Source: R-RK-3 sp031399085
GTDB taxonomy: Bacteria > Pseudomonadota > Alphaproteobacteria > Rhizobiales > Rhodomicrobiaceae
Direction: 5' to 3'
Assembly (NCBI GenBank): GCA_031399085.1
Contig: JANNOQ010000027.1
Location: forward strand, 191,653-255,652
DNA length: 64,000 bases
Below, in pieces: positions 26,922-35,472 of the stretch (within the stretch, counting starts at the first letter, position 1; every line of letters starts with the position of its first letter). A program made the translations under genes and the position numbers. The notes beneath the pieces were generated by a model, which was given only the letters and a program-made list of their open reading frames with translations, made no database searches and was not told the DNA's origin.

Positions 26922-28184
26922 ATGCCAGCCATCATCAAGCCGATCACCGCCCTCCTTATCAGCGTGTCAATCATCCTGGCGGCGAACGGGCTCGAAGGCG
27001 TGCTGCTGCCCTTGCGCGGAGCGATCCAAGGCTTCAGCGCCATCGAGATTGGCCTGATCGGCTCGTCCTATTTCACCGGCCTGACGCTCGGCTGCCTTGT
27101 CGGGCCGCGCGTGATCGCCCGGGTCGGCCATATCCGCGCCTTCTCCGCCTTCGCGGCAATTGCGACCATCTCACCGCTGATCGAGGCCATGTGGCCGGAG
27201 CCGGCAATATGGTGGCTGTTCCGGGGCCTTACCGGCATCTGCTTCGCCGGGATCATGAATGTCGTTGAGAGCTGGCTGACGAGCGTCGCGACCAACGCCA
27301 ATCGTGGCCAGGTGATGAGCATTTACACCACGATCAATTTCGGGTCGCTGACGCTCGGCCAGCAGCTCAGCAATGTCGCCGCGCCGGACGATTTCCGGTT
27401 GTTTTCGCTGATCGCAATTCTCTGCTCCCTCGCCGCGGTGCCGCTCGCCCTTACCTTGACGCCCTCACCCGCGCCGCCATTGCGACCGCGTGTGCAGATT
27501 CGCAAACTCTATCGCGTCTCGCCGGCGGCGGTGGCCGGATGCCTGGGGGCGGGGCTGGCCAATGGCGCGTTTTGGACCCTCGCACCGGTTTACGCCCGCG
27601 ATAGCGGTCTAACCGGCCCGTTCATCGCGGCTTTTGTGAGCCTTGCCGTCGTCGGCGGCGCGCTGGCGCAATGGCCGGTCGGGCGCGTCTCCGACCGCGT
27701 CGACCGGCGGCGGGTGCTGGCGGCGCTCTGTTTGGGCGCGGCGCTGACCGGCTGCCTGCTGTTTGCCGCCGGCGACGCCTCGCCGCTGCTCAAGCTGGCG
27801 CTGGCTGGCGTTTTCGGCGTCTGCGCGCTGCCGATCTATTGGGTCTCGTTCGCCCACGCCAACGATCTCGCCGAGCCGGGCGAGGCCGTCAATATTAGCA
27901 GCAATCTGATGCTCCTATTCGGCATCGGAGCCATCTTCGGCCCGTTCATCGCCTCGGTGTTGAAGCAGCAATTCGGGCATGGCAGCTTGTTTCTCTATAC
28001 GGCGGCGATCCATGTGCTGATCGGCCTCGCCATCGTCTACAGGATGACGCGGCGCGCGCCCTTGCCGCCTGAAGAGCGGGTCGGCTATGAGGACCTCCCG
28101 CAAAGCATGACCCCAGCCGTGTTCGAGCTCGCGCGCCCCGATATTCCGGCCGCAAGCGGCGATCGCCCGGACGCTGCCCGATAA
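26922..28184 (+). CDS. Major facilitator superfamily transporter (YcaD-like)
   Basis: 420 residues with about 12 membrane segments. Loop 2-3 reads GPRVIARVGHIRAF; the second half repeats it as GRVSDRVDRRRVL, the MFS motif A. LRGAIQGFSAIEIGLIGSSYF and MNVVESWLTSVATNANRGQVMSIY are characteristic of the YcaD-type subgroup of predicted transporters. The cytoplasmic tail is hydrophilic. Substrate unknown; neighbourhood with the RraA-like gene hints at a small organic acid, an inference only. Confidence 0.87.
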   Translation: MPAIIKPITALLISVSIILAANGLEGVLLPLRGAIQGFSAIEIGLIGSSYFTGLTLGCLVGPRVIARVGHIRAFSAFAAIATISPLIEAMWPEPAIWWLFRGLTGICFAGIMNVVESWLTSVATNANRGQVMSIYTTINFGSLTLGQQLSNVAAPDDFRLFSLIAILCSLAAVPLALTLTPSPAPPLRPRVQIRKLYRVSPAAVAGCLGAGLANGAFWTLAPVYARDSGLTGPFIAAFVSLAVVGGALAQWPVGRVSDRVDRRRVLAALCLGAALTGCLLFAAGDASPLLKLALAGVFGVCALPIYWVSFAHANDLAEPGEAVNISSNLMLLFGIGAIFGPFIASVLKQQFGHGSLFLYTAAIHVLIGLAIVYRMTRRAPLPPEERVGYEDLPQSMTPAVFELARPDIPAASGDRPDAAR

Positions 28185-28297
28185 CGCGACGCGCGCTGGA
28201 ACTATCCACAATGGCGCTTGTTTGGTGCTAGCATACGGGGCAGCGGCGAGGTGGCCGCTATTGCCATGTCCGTAGCAACACTGAGAGGGGAATATCA

Positions 28298-28480
28298 ATG
28301 TCGCGGCCAACATTCGCAATATGGCTTATTTCGACGATCCTCGCCGTCGTCGTCGTGCTGATGGTCTATGCCGGGGTTTTCGTGCCCGTGCTGTCGCCCA
28401 TCGTCTCGGGAAACACATTTGAAGTGCTGCTGCTCGCCTATATCCTGCTTTGGGTCGGCACCGTATTCTCGGGCTTTTAG
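28298..28480 (+). CDS. Small two-helix membrane protein
   Basis: 60 residues, mostly two hydrophobic segments (about 7-28 and 40-58) joined by a short loop, with few charges. A strong Shine-Dalgarno (GAGAGGGG) precedes ATG 28298, which supports it as a real gene. It lies 30 bp before the diacylglycerol-kinase-like gene and may be cotranscribed. Function unknown to me. Confidence 0.65.
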   Translation: MSRPTFAIWLISTILAVVVVLMVYAGVFVPVLSPIVSGNTFEVLLLAYILLWVGTVFSGF

Positions 28481-28510
28481 CTTACACATCAAGCCGCAAA
28501 GCTGAAGCCC

Positions 28511-29416
28511 ATGGCCACGCAACTGCTGATCAACGAAAAATCGGGAACGGTGCTCAGCTCGGGCGTTGAAATTTGCCGCGAATTTGTGCGTGCCAATGTT
28601 CCCGATGAGTTCGTTGAAATCCTCGTAGGTCAGACACCTGCTCTGATTGCCGCCGCGCAACGATCCGCCGCCGATCCGCAGATCCATCGGGTGCTGCTGA
28701 TCGCGGGCGACGGAACGGCGGCGGCGATCGCAGGAATTCTCGCCGGGACGGATACCGTGTTCGTGCCCCTCCCGGGTGGGACGATGAACATGCTCTCGCG
28801 CGATCTGGGTTTTAGCGCGGACTTGGAAACCGCCATTCGCGAGATCGGCCGCGCCCGCCCCGAGCGGATCGACGTCGCCTTCGTAAACGGCCGGGCTTTT
28901 CTCAACAATGTTGTGTTCGGGGCGTTCACTTCCGCTGCGGAATCCCGCGAAGCGATCCGGGACGCGGAAACGCTTGCTGAGACGGCAAGCGCCACAGCCG
29001 GTTTCCTCGGTGCGGTTGCGGCTGCAGAGCCACAAGATTATACAATTGTGGTCGATGGCCGCAGCGAGCAGGTCAACACCAATACGCTAATCGTTGCAAA
29101 TAATCTTTACGCTGGCTCCGAAGGTTTCCGCCCGATCCGGCAGGCGCTCGACAGCGGACAGCTTGGCGTTTACATCCCGCAATCGCAGGGCGTGGTGGAT
29201 TTCCTGTCGGTGATATTCAAAGCCGTTGCAGGGGATTTATCCAGTGCTGACGACATTCGAATCGAGAAATGCGCCAGCTGCTCGGTCGGCTCGCAAGCTG
29301 AGACCATCGGCATGACGGTCGATGGCGAGGTGACTGAGGTCAAATCGCCCGCCGAATTCTCGATCCGGCCAAAAGCTCTTAATGTCCTCAGCCTGCGCGG
29401 CGCCGCGAGCGAGTAG
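28511..29416 (+). CDS. Diacylglycerol kinase catalytic-domain (DAGK/YegS-like) protein
   Basis: 301 residues. The nucleotide-binding GGDGT motif appears as AGDGT (about 75-79) and the following PxGTMN as PGGTMNMLSRDLG (about 93-105). The N-terminal LLINEKSGT replaces the usual NPxAG. The second domain is the beta-sandwich half typical of lipid and sphingosine kinases. Probably phosphorylates a lipid alcohol at the inner membrane. No signal peptide. Confidence 0.85.
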   Translation: MATQLLINEKSGTVLSSGVEICREFVRANVPDEFVEILVGQTPALIAAAQRSAADPQIHRVLLIAGDGTAAAIAGILAGTDTVFVPLPGGTMNMLSRDLGFSADLETAIREIGRARPERIDVAFVNGRAFLNNVVFGAFTSAAESREAIRDAETLAETASATAGFLGAVAAAEPQDYTIVVDGRSEQVNTNTLIVANNLYAGSEGFRPIRQALDSGQLGVYIPQSQGVVDFLSVIFKAVAGDLSSADDIRIEKCASCSVGSQAETIGMTVDGEVTEVKSPAEFSIRPKALNVLSLRGAASE

Positions 29417-29507
29417 CACGTGTCAATCGAGTGGATGTTCGAAACGTCGCCCCGGCCGCCAGAGCCTGAGCCTAATCACATCGCCAATTCGATGACATGC
29501 GAGTGGA

Positions 29508-29537
29508 TCCCGGATCAGCGCTTTACGCTTTCCGGGA
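29508..29537. repeat. Intergenic palindrome between convergent genes
   Basis: tcccgga / tccggga arms (7 bp) flank a 16-base loop, followed by cgac. Same family as the palindromes at 3451-3548 and 59611-59632. Placed between the ends of the DAGK-like gene and xerC. Confidence 0.5.
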
Positions 29538-29574
29538 CGACCTTAGTAAGACAGCGCACACTCAGCTCACGTCA

Positions 29575-30579
29575 CTATGCGTGCCCGCCCGCATCGCCAG
29601 CAATGTGAACCCGCTCCCCGGCGCGGGGATGCGCCCGATCGTAAATACGCAGTAGCGTCTCGCGGTCAACCTCGGTGTAGATCTGCGTCGTCGATAAGCT
29701 CGCGTGGCCGAGCAATTCCTGAATCGCTCGCAGATCCGCGCCGCTGCCCAGAAGATGCGTGGCGAACGAATGACGCAGCGCATGGGGCGTCGCCGTGTCC
29801 GGCAGACCGAGCGCCTCGCGCATCCGCGCCATCAACAATTGTAGGATGCGCGGCGACAGCCGGCCGCCCTTTGCGCCGATGAAAAGCGGGCCCTCCGGCC
29901 TGAGCGGAAAGGGGCAAAGCTGGATGTAACGCTCCACCGCCATCTGTATAACGGGGAGCACGGGCACGATACGCTCCTTGCCGCCCTTGCCCTTTACCCG
30001 AACGATGTCCCGCGGCGGCAAGGGCGCGTCTCGCCGGGCAAGACCAAGCGCTTCCGACACGCGCAAGCCTGAGCCGTAGAGAAGCGATATCGCCGCGCTG
30101 TCACGCGCGCCGATCCATTTCTCCTGGCCCCGCTTTTGGGAGTTCGCGCTCTCCGTCAGGACGTCGCGGGCTTTGGGGATCGTCAGGGGTTTGGGCACCG
30201 AGAGCGGCACTTTCGGCAAGGCGATGGCCAAAACAGCGCGATTCTTGAGCAGTTTGGCACGCTCCAAAAAACGGAAGAAGGCGCGCAATGCCGAAATGCT
30301 GCGCGACAAGCTGCGGCTGCATGTCCCTGTCGCGCGGCGCGCGGCCATGAAGGCGCGTAAATCCTGCGGCGTTAGCCGGTTCAAATCGCCGAGCGAGGCA
30401 GGCGCACCGATACGCTCCGCTAGAAAGACAAAAAACTGGCGGAGATCGCGTTCATAGGCTTCCAGCGTGTTGCTTGCGTAGGCGCGTACATTGGCCAGAA
30501 ATGCGAGCCAGGCGCGCATGGCTTCGGCGGCGTCCGGAGCTGCCGGAAAGTGCGCGCTCGTTTCGGCGGTCGCGCTCAC
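29575..30579 (-). CDS. xerC: Tyrosine recombinase XerC
   Basis: 334 residues; N-terminal SAM-like core-binding domain (about 18-110) and a C-terminal catalytic domain. All catalytic residues are present: Arg173 (GSGLRVSEAL), Lys198 (KGKGGKER), His266 and Arg269 (HALRHSFATHLL), His292 (LGHASLSTTQIYT) and nucleophile Tyr301. With XerD it resolves chromosome dimers at dif. It is not linked to integrase-type surroundings, so it is the housekeeping enzyme. Downstream of fsa on the same strand, 95-bp gap. Confidence 0.93.
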   Translation of the reverse strand: MSATAETSAHFPAAPDAAEAMRAWLAFLANVRAYASNTLEAYERDLRQFFVFLAERIGAPASLGDLNRLTPQDLRAFMAARRATGTCSRSLSRSISALRAFFRFLERAKLLKNRAVLAIALPKVPLSVPKPLTIPKARDVLTESANSQKRGQEKWIGARDSAAISLLYGSGLRVSEALGLARRDAPLPPRDIVRVKGKGGKERIVPVLPVIQMAVERYIQLCPFPLRPEGPLFIGAKGGRLSPRILQLLMARMREALGLPDTATPHALRHSFATHLLGSGADLRAIQELLGHASLSTTQIYTEVDRETLLRIYDRAHPRAGERVHIAGDAGGHA

Positions 30580-30674
30580 GATGAGACACCTTGTGCACGC
30601 ACGTCAAACCGATGCGAGCGAAGAAAATGCGGGCCGGCAAAAAGCATGATGCTGATCCGGCCCATCGCAACGCT

Positions 30675-31331
30675 CTAAAGAATGCTCTGGCCGGTCTTGG
30701 CCCAATCGGTGAGAAACTGCTCCAGGCCCCTATCGGTCAGCGGGTGCTTGACGAGCTGGCGCAGCACGCCGGGGGGAAGCGTCGCGACATCGGCGCCCGC
30801 CAGCGCGCATTCGGCGACATGGCGGGGGTGGCGTATCGAAGCGGCGAGGATTTCGGTTTTGAGAACCGGGTAATTGTCGTAAATCGCGCGGATGTCGTGG
30901 ATCAGCTCCATGCCGTCCTCGCCGACATCGTCGATGCGGCCGATGAAGGGCGAGATGAAGCTTGCGCCGGCCTTGGCCGCGAGCAGCGCCTGATTGGCGG
31001 AAAAACATAGAGTGACGTTGACGAGCGTTCCCTCGCTGCTGAGCGCGCGGCAGGCTTTGAGCCCGTCCCAGGTCAGCGGCACTTTGACCGTGACGTTCTT
31101 TGCGATTTTGGCGAGCCGCCGTCCCTCGGCGATCATGGCCTCGGCCCCGGTCGCGGCGACTTCCGCGCTCACTGGGCCTTCGACGATGGCGCAGATTTCC
31201 TTGATGGTTTCGATGAAATTGCGCCCAGATTTGGCGATCAGCGACGGATTGGTGGTCACGCCGTCGACCATCCCGGTCGCGGTAAGATCCCGGATTTCAG
31301 CAATATCCGCAGTGTCGATGAAAAACTTCAT
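30675..31331 (-). CDS. fsa: Transaldolase-like fructose-6-phosphate aldolase
   Basis: 218 residues, the length of the small FSA/TalC transaldolase subfamily. It begins MKFFIDTADIAEI, with TTNPSLIAKSG and the Schiff-base lysine in VTVKVPLTWDGLKA, followed by NVTLCFSANQALLAAKAGASFISPFIGRIDD. Either transaldolase or dihydroxyacetone-dependent F6P aldolase activity is possible; sequence alone does not decide. Start ATG 31331 is preferred over an in-frame GTG at 31340. Upstream of xerC. Confidence 0.92.
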   Translation of the reverse strand: MKFFIDTADIAEIRDLTATGMVDGVTTNPSLIAKSGRNFIETIKEICAIVEGPVSAEVAATGAEAMIAEGRRLAKIAKNVTVKVPLTWDGLKACRALSSEGTLVNVTLCFSANQALLAAKAGASFISPFIGRIDDVGEDGMELIHDIRAIYDNYPVLKTEILAASIRHPRHVAECALAGADVATLPPGVLRQLVKHPLTDRGLEQFLTDWAKTGQSIL

Positions 31332-31542
31332 GGCTCCCACCCATCCATATCTTTGTTACATAACGCGCCTAAGTTTACGCATCGTTAACGGTGCGGCAGC
31401 GACGCCCCTCCAGCGCTCACCGGCTTGTGTCTGGCAGCCTTTGCGGACGCCCGTGTATGTTACCGCAGATTTTCGGTCTGGCGGCAAGGAGATGGGCGGT
31501 GCGTCCTCCGCCTTGCTTTTGGACGTTTCAAAGGAGCAATGA

Positions 31543-32526
31543 ATGCAGTCTGATATCAAACTGACCCGCCGCGACATGCTGACCGGCGCCGCCGCCCTTG
31601 CCGCCATGCCGTTGGTCGGCGCAGCTTTCCCCAGTGGCGCCTTCGCCGCCGCGCCTCAGCTCGGCCCATCGCGGGCATCGTATTACCGGGTCAAGCTCGG
31701 CCAGTTCGAGGTGACGACGATCCTTGACGGCGCCGTTCAGTTTGATGGGCCGCATCCAAATTTCGGTGGAAACCAATCCGCCGAGGTCGTCCGCGCCTTC
31801 GCCGAGCAGAATTTCCTGCCGACCACCAAGACGGAAAGCAGCTATACCCCCGTCGTCGTCAACACGGGTAAGGAGGTCGTCATTTTCGACACGGGCAATG
31901 GCGCGGGCCGCCGCCCGAATGCGGGCAAGCTCGCCGCAAAGCTCGGCGAAGCGGGTCTTAAGCCCGAGGATGTCGATATCGTCGTCATCACGCACTGCCA
32001 CGGCGACCACATTGGCGGCATCATGGAAGACGGCAAACCGCTGTTCCCGAATGCACGCTATGTCATCGGCGAAACGGAATATGCATTCTGGACCAACACG
32101 GATCGGCTTACTGGCCCGACCGAAGCGGCTGCGAAGCTTGTCCTCACCAACGTCGTGCCGCTGGCGGAAAAGATGACCTTTATCAAGCCGGACGCGGAAG
32201 TCGTCCCGGGCATTCGCGCTGTCAACGCCTTCGGCCATGCGCCGGGAATGCTCGCCTTCAATATCGAAAGCGACGGCAAACGCTTGCTGCTAATGACGGA
32301 TGTGACGACTCATTTCGTCATGTCGCTGGCCAAGCCCGATTGGCACTTCCGTCTGGATATGGATAAGGAGGCTGCCGTCGCGACGCGCAAACGCATTTTC
32401 GATATGGCGGCGACCGATCGCTTCCCGGTGACCGGCTATCACATGCCCTTCCCGTCGATTGGCTATGTGGAGAAGACCGCCGATGGCTATCGCTGGGTCC
32501 AGGCGAGCTACCAGCTTCATCTTTAA
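31543..32526 (+). CDS. Tat-exported metallo-beta-lactamase-fold hydrolase
   Basis: 327 residues. N-terminal twin-arginine signal (TRRDMLTGAAALAAMPLVGAAF, cleavage near AFAAA). The canonical MBL motif THCHGDHIGG (HxHxDH) is near residue 150; the remaining ligands are likely the His in FGHAPGM and the Asp in LLMTDV. YHMPFPS near the end is the family's final His. Tat export implies folding and metal loading in the cytoplasm before transfer to the periplasm. Related to the glyoxalase/quorum-lactonase-like branch; substrate unknown. Preceded by AGGAG. Confidence 0.9.
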   Translation: MQSDIKLTRRDMLTGAAALAAMPLVGAAFPSGAFAAAPQLGPSRASYYRVKLGQFEVTTILDGAVQFDGPHPNFGGNQSAEVVRAFAEQNFLPTTKTESSYTPVVVNTGKEVVIFDTGNGAGRRPNAGKLAAKLGEAGLKPEDVDIVVITHCHGDHIGGIMEDGKPLFPNARYVIGETEYAFWTNTDRLTGPTEAAAKLVLTNVVPLAEKMTFIKPDAEVVPGIRAVNAFGHAPGMLAFNIESDGKRLLLMTDVTTHFVMSLAKPDWHFRLDMDKEAAVATRKRIFDMAATDRFPVTGYHMPFPSIGYVEKTADGYRWVQASYQLHL

Positions 32527-32532
32527 ACAAAA

Positions 32533-32563
32533 CGCGCGGCAACACCCAGGGTGCTGCCGCGCG
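32533..32563. terminator. Hairpin terminator between convergent genes
   Basis: cgcgcggca pairs with tgccgcgcg, with caccc/gggtg inside. A very stable stem 6 bp after the MBL gene stop and before the end of the DUF2852 gene. No clear U-run, so Rho may help. Confidence 0.55.
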
Positions 32564-32588
32564 GACCGTACGGACGAAACTTAAACGT

Positions 32589-33014
32589 CTATAAGGCCTG
32601 ACCTTCAGGCGCCGGATTGGTCGGTGGAGCCTGCGGCCGGTCGCGCCGATCCGCCATGAACTGGTCGAACTCGGCCTTATCCTTGGCGTGTCTGAGACGG
32701 TTCAAATAATCCATGAATTCGGTCTGCTCGTCCTCAAGCCGGCGCAGCGTGTCGGCCTTGTACTCCTCGAAAGCGGAGTTGCCGCTGCCATAACGCCCGA
32801 AGCTGCGCCGCTCGTCGCGGCCGGAGCGTTCCCATCCTTCATGTTTCCAGCGGCCCCATCGGCCACGCCCACATCCCATTCGTCCCATTCTGCCACTCCA
32901 GATCATGAAGCCCAGGACCATTAATCCGATGGGCCAGAAAACGATAAAGCCCAGGACCATCACGGCGATCCAGGCCGGTCTGCCAAACTCATCCAGTCTC
33001 GCGGCGATAGCCAT
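32589..33014 (-). CDS. DUF2852 membrane protein
   Basis: 141 residues: one strongly hydrophobic stretch (about 14-40, AWIAVMVLGFIVFWPIGLMVLGFMIW) that could be one or two membrane segments, a Gly/Arg/Trp-rich basic region, then a charged helix (FEEYKADTLRRLEDEQTEFMDYLNRLRHAKDKAEFDQFM) typical of DUF2852. Function not established. A perfect 10-bp palindrome starts 9 bp upstream of the start codon, and a TetR gene lies just upstream on the same strand, suggesting direct repression. Confidence 0.85.
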   Translation of the reverse strand: MAIAARLDEFGRPAWIAVMVLGFIVFWPIGLMVLGFMIWSGRMGRMGCGRGRWGRWKHEGWERSGRDERRSFGRYGSGNSAFEEYKADTLRRLEDEQTEFMDYLNRLRHAKDKAEFDQFMADRRDRPQAPPTNPAPEGQAL

Positions 33015-33023
33015 GCAACCCTC

Positions 33024-33048
33024 ATGTAAATGTTAGTTACATTTACAT
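33024..33048. promoter_or_regulatory. Perfect palindrome, probable TetR operator
   Basis: atgtaaatgt and acatttacat form a perfect inverted repeat with a 5-bp spacer. It overlaps the place where the DUF2852 promoter must lie. A related atgtttacat occurs at 33736-33745, 8 bp before the TetR start, which supports a shared regulator. Confidence 0.65.
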
Positions 33049-33080
33049 AAATGAGTGTTGCGGTTTCGGCTGTCAAGGGA

Positions 33081-33728
33081 TCATTCAACTAAGGGCTTTC
33101 CGCTCAGCCCAAGCCCTTGAAAATAAATGAGCATTGCTGCTTCCAAAAGTTCTTCCGCGGGCATGGGGGTCTTGCGGCCTCCCTTGCGCCCAAACAGCGA
33201 GGCAATTCCGTGCGAAACTCCCCAAATATGTAAAGCCATCATGGCCGCCGGCGGACGCTTGGCTTGGGGCAGGGTCGCGCAAAGCCTCTCCGATGCGGTG
33301 CGCAAAATGTCGAAGGCCCGGTCCGAAGCCTGCCGTAGCTCCGGCGTCGCGGTCACGGTTCCCGCCTCGAACATCGCCGCGTAAAAGGCGGGCTCTTCGC
33401 GTGCGAAGACGAGATAGCCGCGACCGACATTCGCAAGTGCCGTCATTGCATCCGGCTTGCCGTCATTCCAGCCGGTCGCCAACCGTACAGCAAATTGCTC
33501 AAAGCCCAGCCGCGCCACATCCGCCATTAAATCGTCGCGGTCGCGGAAATGCCGATAGGGAGCGGCGGGGCTCACACCGGCCGACCGCGCGGCGTCGGCA
33601 ATGGTAAAGCCCGCCGGACCTTTTTCGACAATCAGCTCGAGCGCGCCGCGGATCAATGCTTCGCGCAGATTGCCGTGGTGATAACCGCGCTTGCCCGGAA
33701 GGCCGCCAGGAGGTTTGGACCAATTCAT
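33081..33728 (-). CDS. TetR/AcrR family regulator (WHG-type C-domain)
   Basis: 215 residues. N-terminal HTH: YHHGNLREALIRGALELIVEKGPAGFTIADAARSAGVSPAAPYRHFRDRDDLM. The start KRGYHHGNLREAL and the C-terminal helical ligand domain (HIWGVSHGIASLFGRKGG) are the WHG-domain type. It lies 66 bp upstream of the DUF2852 gene on the same strand, with palindromic sites before both genes. Ligand unknown. Confidence 0.9.
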   Translation of the reverse strand: MNWSKPPGGLPGKRGYHHGNLREALIRGALELIVEKGPAGFTIADAARSAGVSPAAPYRHFRDRDDLMADVARLGFEQFAVRLATGWNDGKPDAMTALANVGRGYLVFAREEPAFYAAMFEAGTVTATPELRQASDRAFDILRTASERLCATLPQAKRPPAAMMALHIWGVSHGIASLFGRKGGRKTPMPAEELLEAAMLIYFQGLGLSGKPLVE

Positions 33729-33735
33729 GTGAGAG

Positions 33736-33745
33736 ATGTTTACAT
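33736..33745. promoter_or_regulatory. Half-size operator-like site before the tetR-type gene
   Basis: atgtttacat matches 8 of 10 bases of one arm of the 33024-33048 palindrome and is itself palindromic (atgt-tt-acat). Its position 8 bp before the start codon fits autorepression. Confidence 0.4.
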
Positions 33746-33993
33746 GACTCGGTCACGGACGGCGATGCCCTATCCGCCGCATGGCGAACGCAAGGCGACA
33801 AATCGCTCATCTTTTTGCCAAGTTTTTGCCTCAATCATGCCTAATTGGTACAGCTGCGGTCAAAATTTGCTGATCAGCGCGCCGGTTTGTGCCATCGGCG
33901 GGTTATTGTTGTATTATGGCCTGAAAGCGGGTTTGCCCGCGTTCATCTGATCCAACGTAAAGTTGCGTCCGACAAAAATCTGGTTTGTTTCTG

Positions 33994-35439
33994 ATGATCG
34001 AGAGCCCTGAAAATTATTACCAAATTCTCGGCATCGGCGAAGATGCCGACGATGATGTGGTCAAGCAAGCCTTCCGTGAGCTGGCAAAGCATTATCATCC
34101 CGATCACAATCCGGGCAATGCTGAGGCAGAGGTCCAGTTCAAGCGCGTCAGCACGGCCTATGAGGGCCTGAAGGATAGCTCGCGCCGGCAGGCCTACAAT
34201 GAATGGCTGGCCTTCGCCGATCGGCGCGAAAAAGCAAAGCGGACGCAATGGGGCCGGCTGGCGGCAATGGTGGGCCTGCTGTTGCTCGGCCCGACCGCCG
34301 TACTCTATTGGATCATTTTCATCGAAGACATTTCCGTGTTCGACTCAGCCCGTGACCGGCCCAGCGCCGTTTCAATTTCCGGGCAAGATCGCTTGCCCGA
34401 TGCTCCCGCCGCCGGCAAAGCCGTCACGCCGGAGAAGAAGCCGGGGCAAGGCAACGGCGCACCCGAAAAATTAAAGCAAGCGGTCGTTGATCCTCCGCCT
34501 AAGCCGCAAAATCCCCCGCTCCAAGCGGCGAAGCAAACTACGCCTCCGCCGGTTGAGCCGGTTGCAGCGCCCGCTTTACCACCTACGATCGCCGTCGCGC
34601 CGTCCAAAGAGGCGCAAACGACGTCCGGTGGAAATGTGGCTGCTCGGGACAGCGCCCCAAAACCAAGTCCAACGACGCCCACCGTGCCTGACTTCACCCA
34701 ATCCCTTCCTGACAATGCGTCCGAGACGGGCTCGCTAAGTCCTGCGGAACTGGCCAAACTCGACGCCGAGGCCCGCAAGCGCGATCCCGCCGGAATGTCA
34801 GGTAGCCGCGAGAGCCAGGCAGGCGGCGCCCGCGAGACCGCGAGAATGCTGGCGCGGCTCAAGGAGCCCGATGGCGCGATGCTGGAGGCGCCCGCTTCTG
34901 CCGAAGCGCGGCCGGCCCTCCCGGCGTTGAAGAAGCCTCTACCATTAGGTGCTAGCGAAGGCGGCTCCGATGCCTTTACGGACTGTCCGATGTGTCCGAT
35001 GATGTCAATCACGCGGCGCAGCTCGTCGGAAGGCGCGGCCCCGAGCCTGGCGGTCAGCCAATCCGTGATCACTGTGGCGCAGTGGAATGCCTGCGTCGAA
35101 GATGATGCCTGTCCTCCGCACAGATCGGGCGCGAACAAAGATGGCGAAATTAGCAATATTAGCCAACGCGATGCCCGCGCATACACCGAGTGGCTGTCGC
35201 GTCTGACTGGGCACCCGTATAGTGCGGTGATGCCGCTGACGCCGAGGGAGGCAAGGCGTGAGGCGGCGGCCGGCGATGACCGGGACTGCAACCCGCCGGG
35301 CAGACGGCGCGAGTCAGGCGGTTTTCAATGGCTTGAAGACGGCGGCGATCGCGACTGCCGGCCCTCTGCCGCGTCAGGCAACCGAGGCTCCAGCGCGCGC
35401 GGCTTCCGTGTTGCCCGCACAGTCCAGTCGAGCGATTGA
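33994..35439 (+). CDS. Membrane-anchored J-domain protein with reduced SUMF1-like C-domain
   Basis: 481 residues. J domain at 8-71 (YYQILGIGEDADD..., HPD at 35-37, HYHPDHNPGN) followed by one membrane segment (about 88-110). A long Pro/Ala/Lys linker (about 115-325) leads to a C-terminal region resembling the formylglycine-generating-enzyme/SUMF1 fold: SVITVAQWNACVEDDAC, ISNISQRDARAYTEWLSRLTGHPYS and the ending ARGFRVART. The middle and the GGSW-type core of that fold are missing, so it is unlikely to be an active enzyme. The J domain is cytoplasmic and would recruit a DnaK partner; the tail would be periplasmic. ATG 33994 is chosen over TTG 33985. Confidence 0.82.
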   Translation: MIESPENYYQILGIGEDADDDVVKQAFRELAKHYHPDHNPGNAEAEVQFKRVSTAYEGLKDSSRRQAYNEWLAFADRREKAKRTQWGRLAAMVGLLLLGPTAVLYWIIFIEDISVFDSARDRPSAVSISGQDRLPDAPAAGKAVTPEKKPGQGNGAPEKLKQAVVDPPPKPQNPPLQAAKQTTPPPVEPVAAPALPPTIAVAPSKEAQTTSGGNVAARDSAPKPSPTTPTVPDFTQSLPDNASETGSLSPAELAKLDAEARKRDPAGMSGSRESQAGGARETARMLARLKEPDGAMLEAPASAEARPALPALKKPLPLGASEGGSDAFTDCPMCPMMSITRRSSSEGAAPSLAVSQSVITVAQWNACVEDDACPPHRSGANKDGEISNISQRDARAYTEWLSRLTGHPYSAVMPLTPREARREAAAGDDRDCNPPGRRRESGGFQWLEDGGDRDCRPSAASGNRGSSARGFRVARTVQSSD

Positions 35440-35472
35440 GAAGGTCGCGGCCGCGATGGCAATACGCCGATC

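Noticed and set aside
29575..30579. Phage or integron integrase
   Set aside because: The gene matches housekeeping XerC and is next to fsa; no attachment sites or mobile genes nearby.
33837..33950. 37-codon frame with one hydrophobic segment (MPNWYSCGQNLLIS...)
   Set aside because: No Shine-Dalgarno and no known relative; could be real but cannot be supported from sequence alone.
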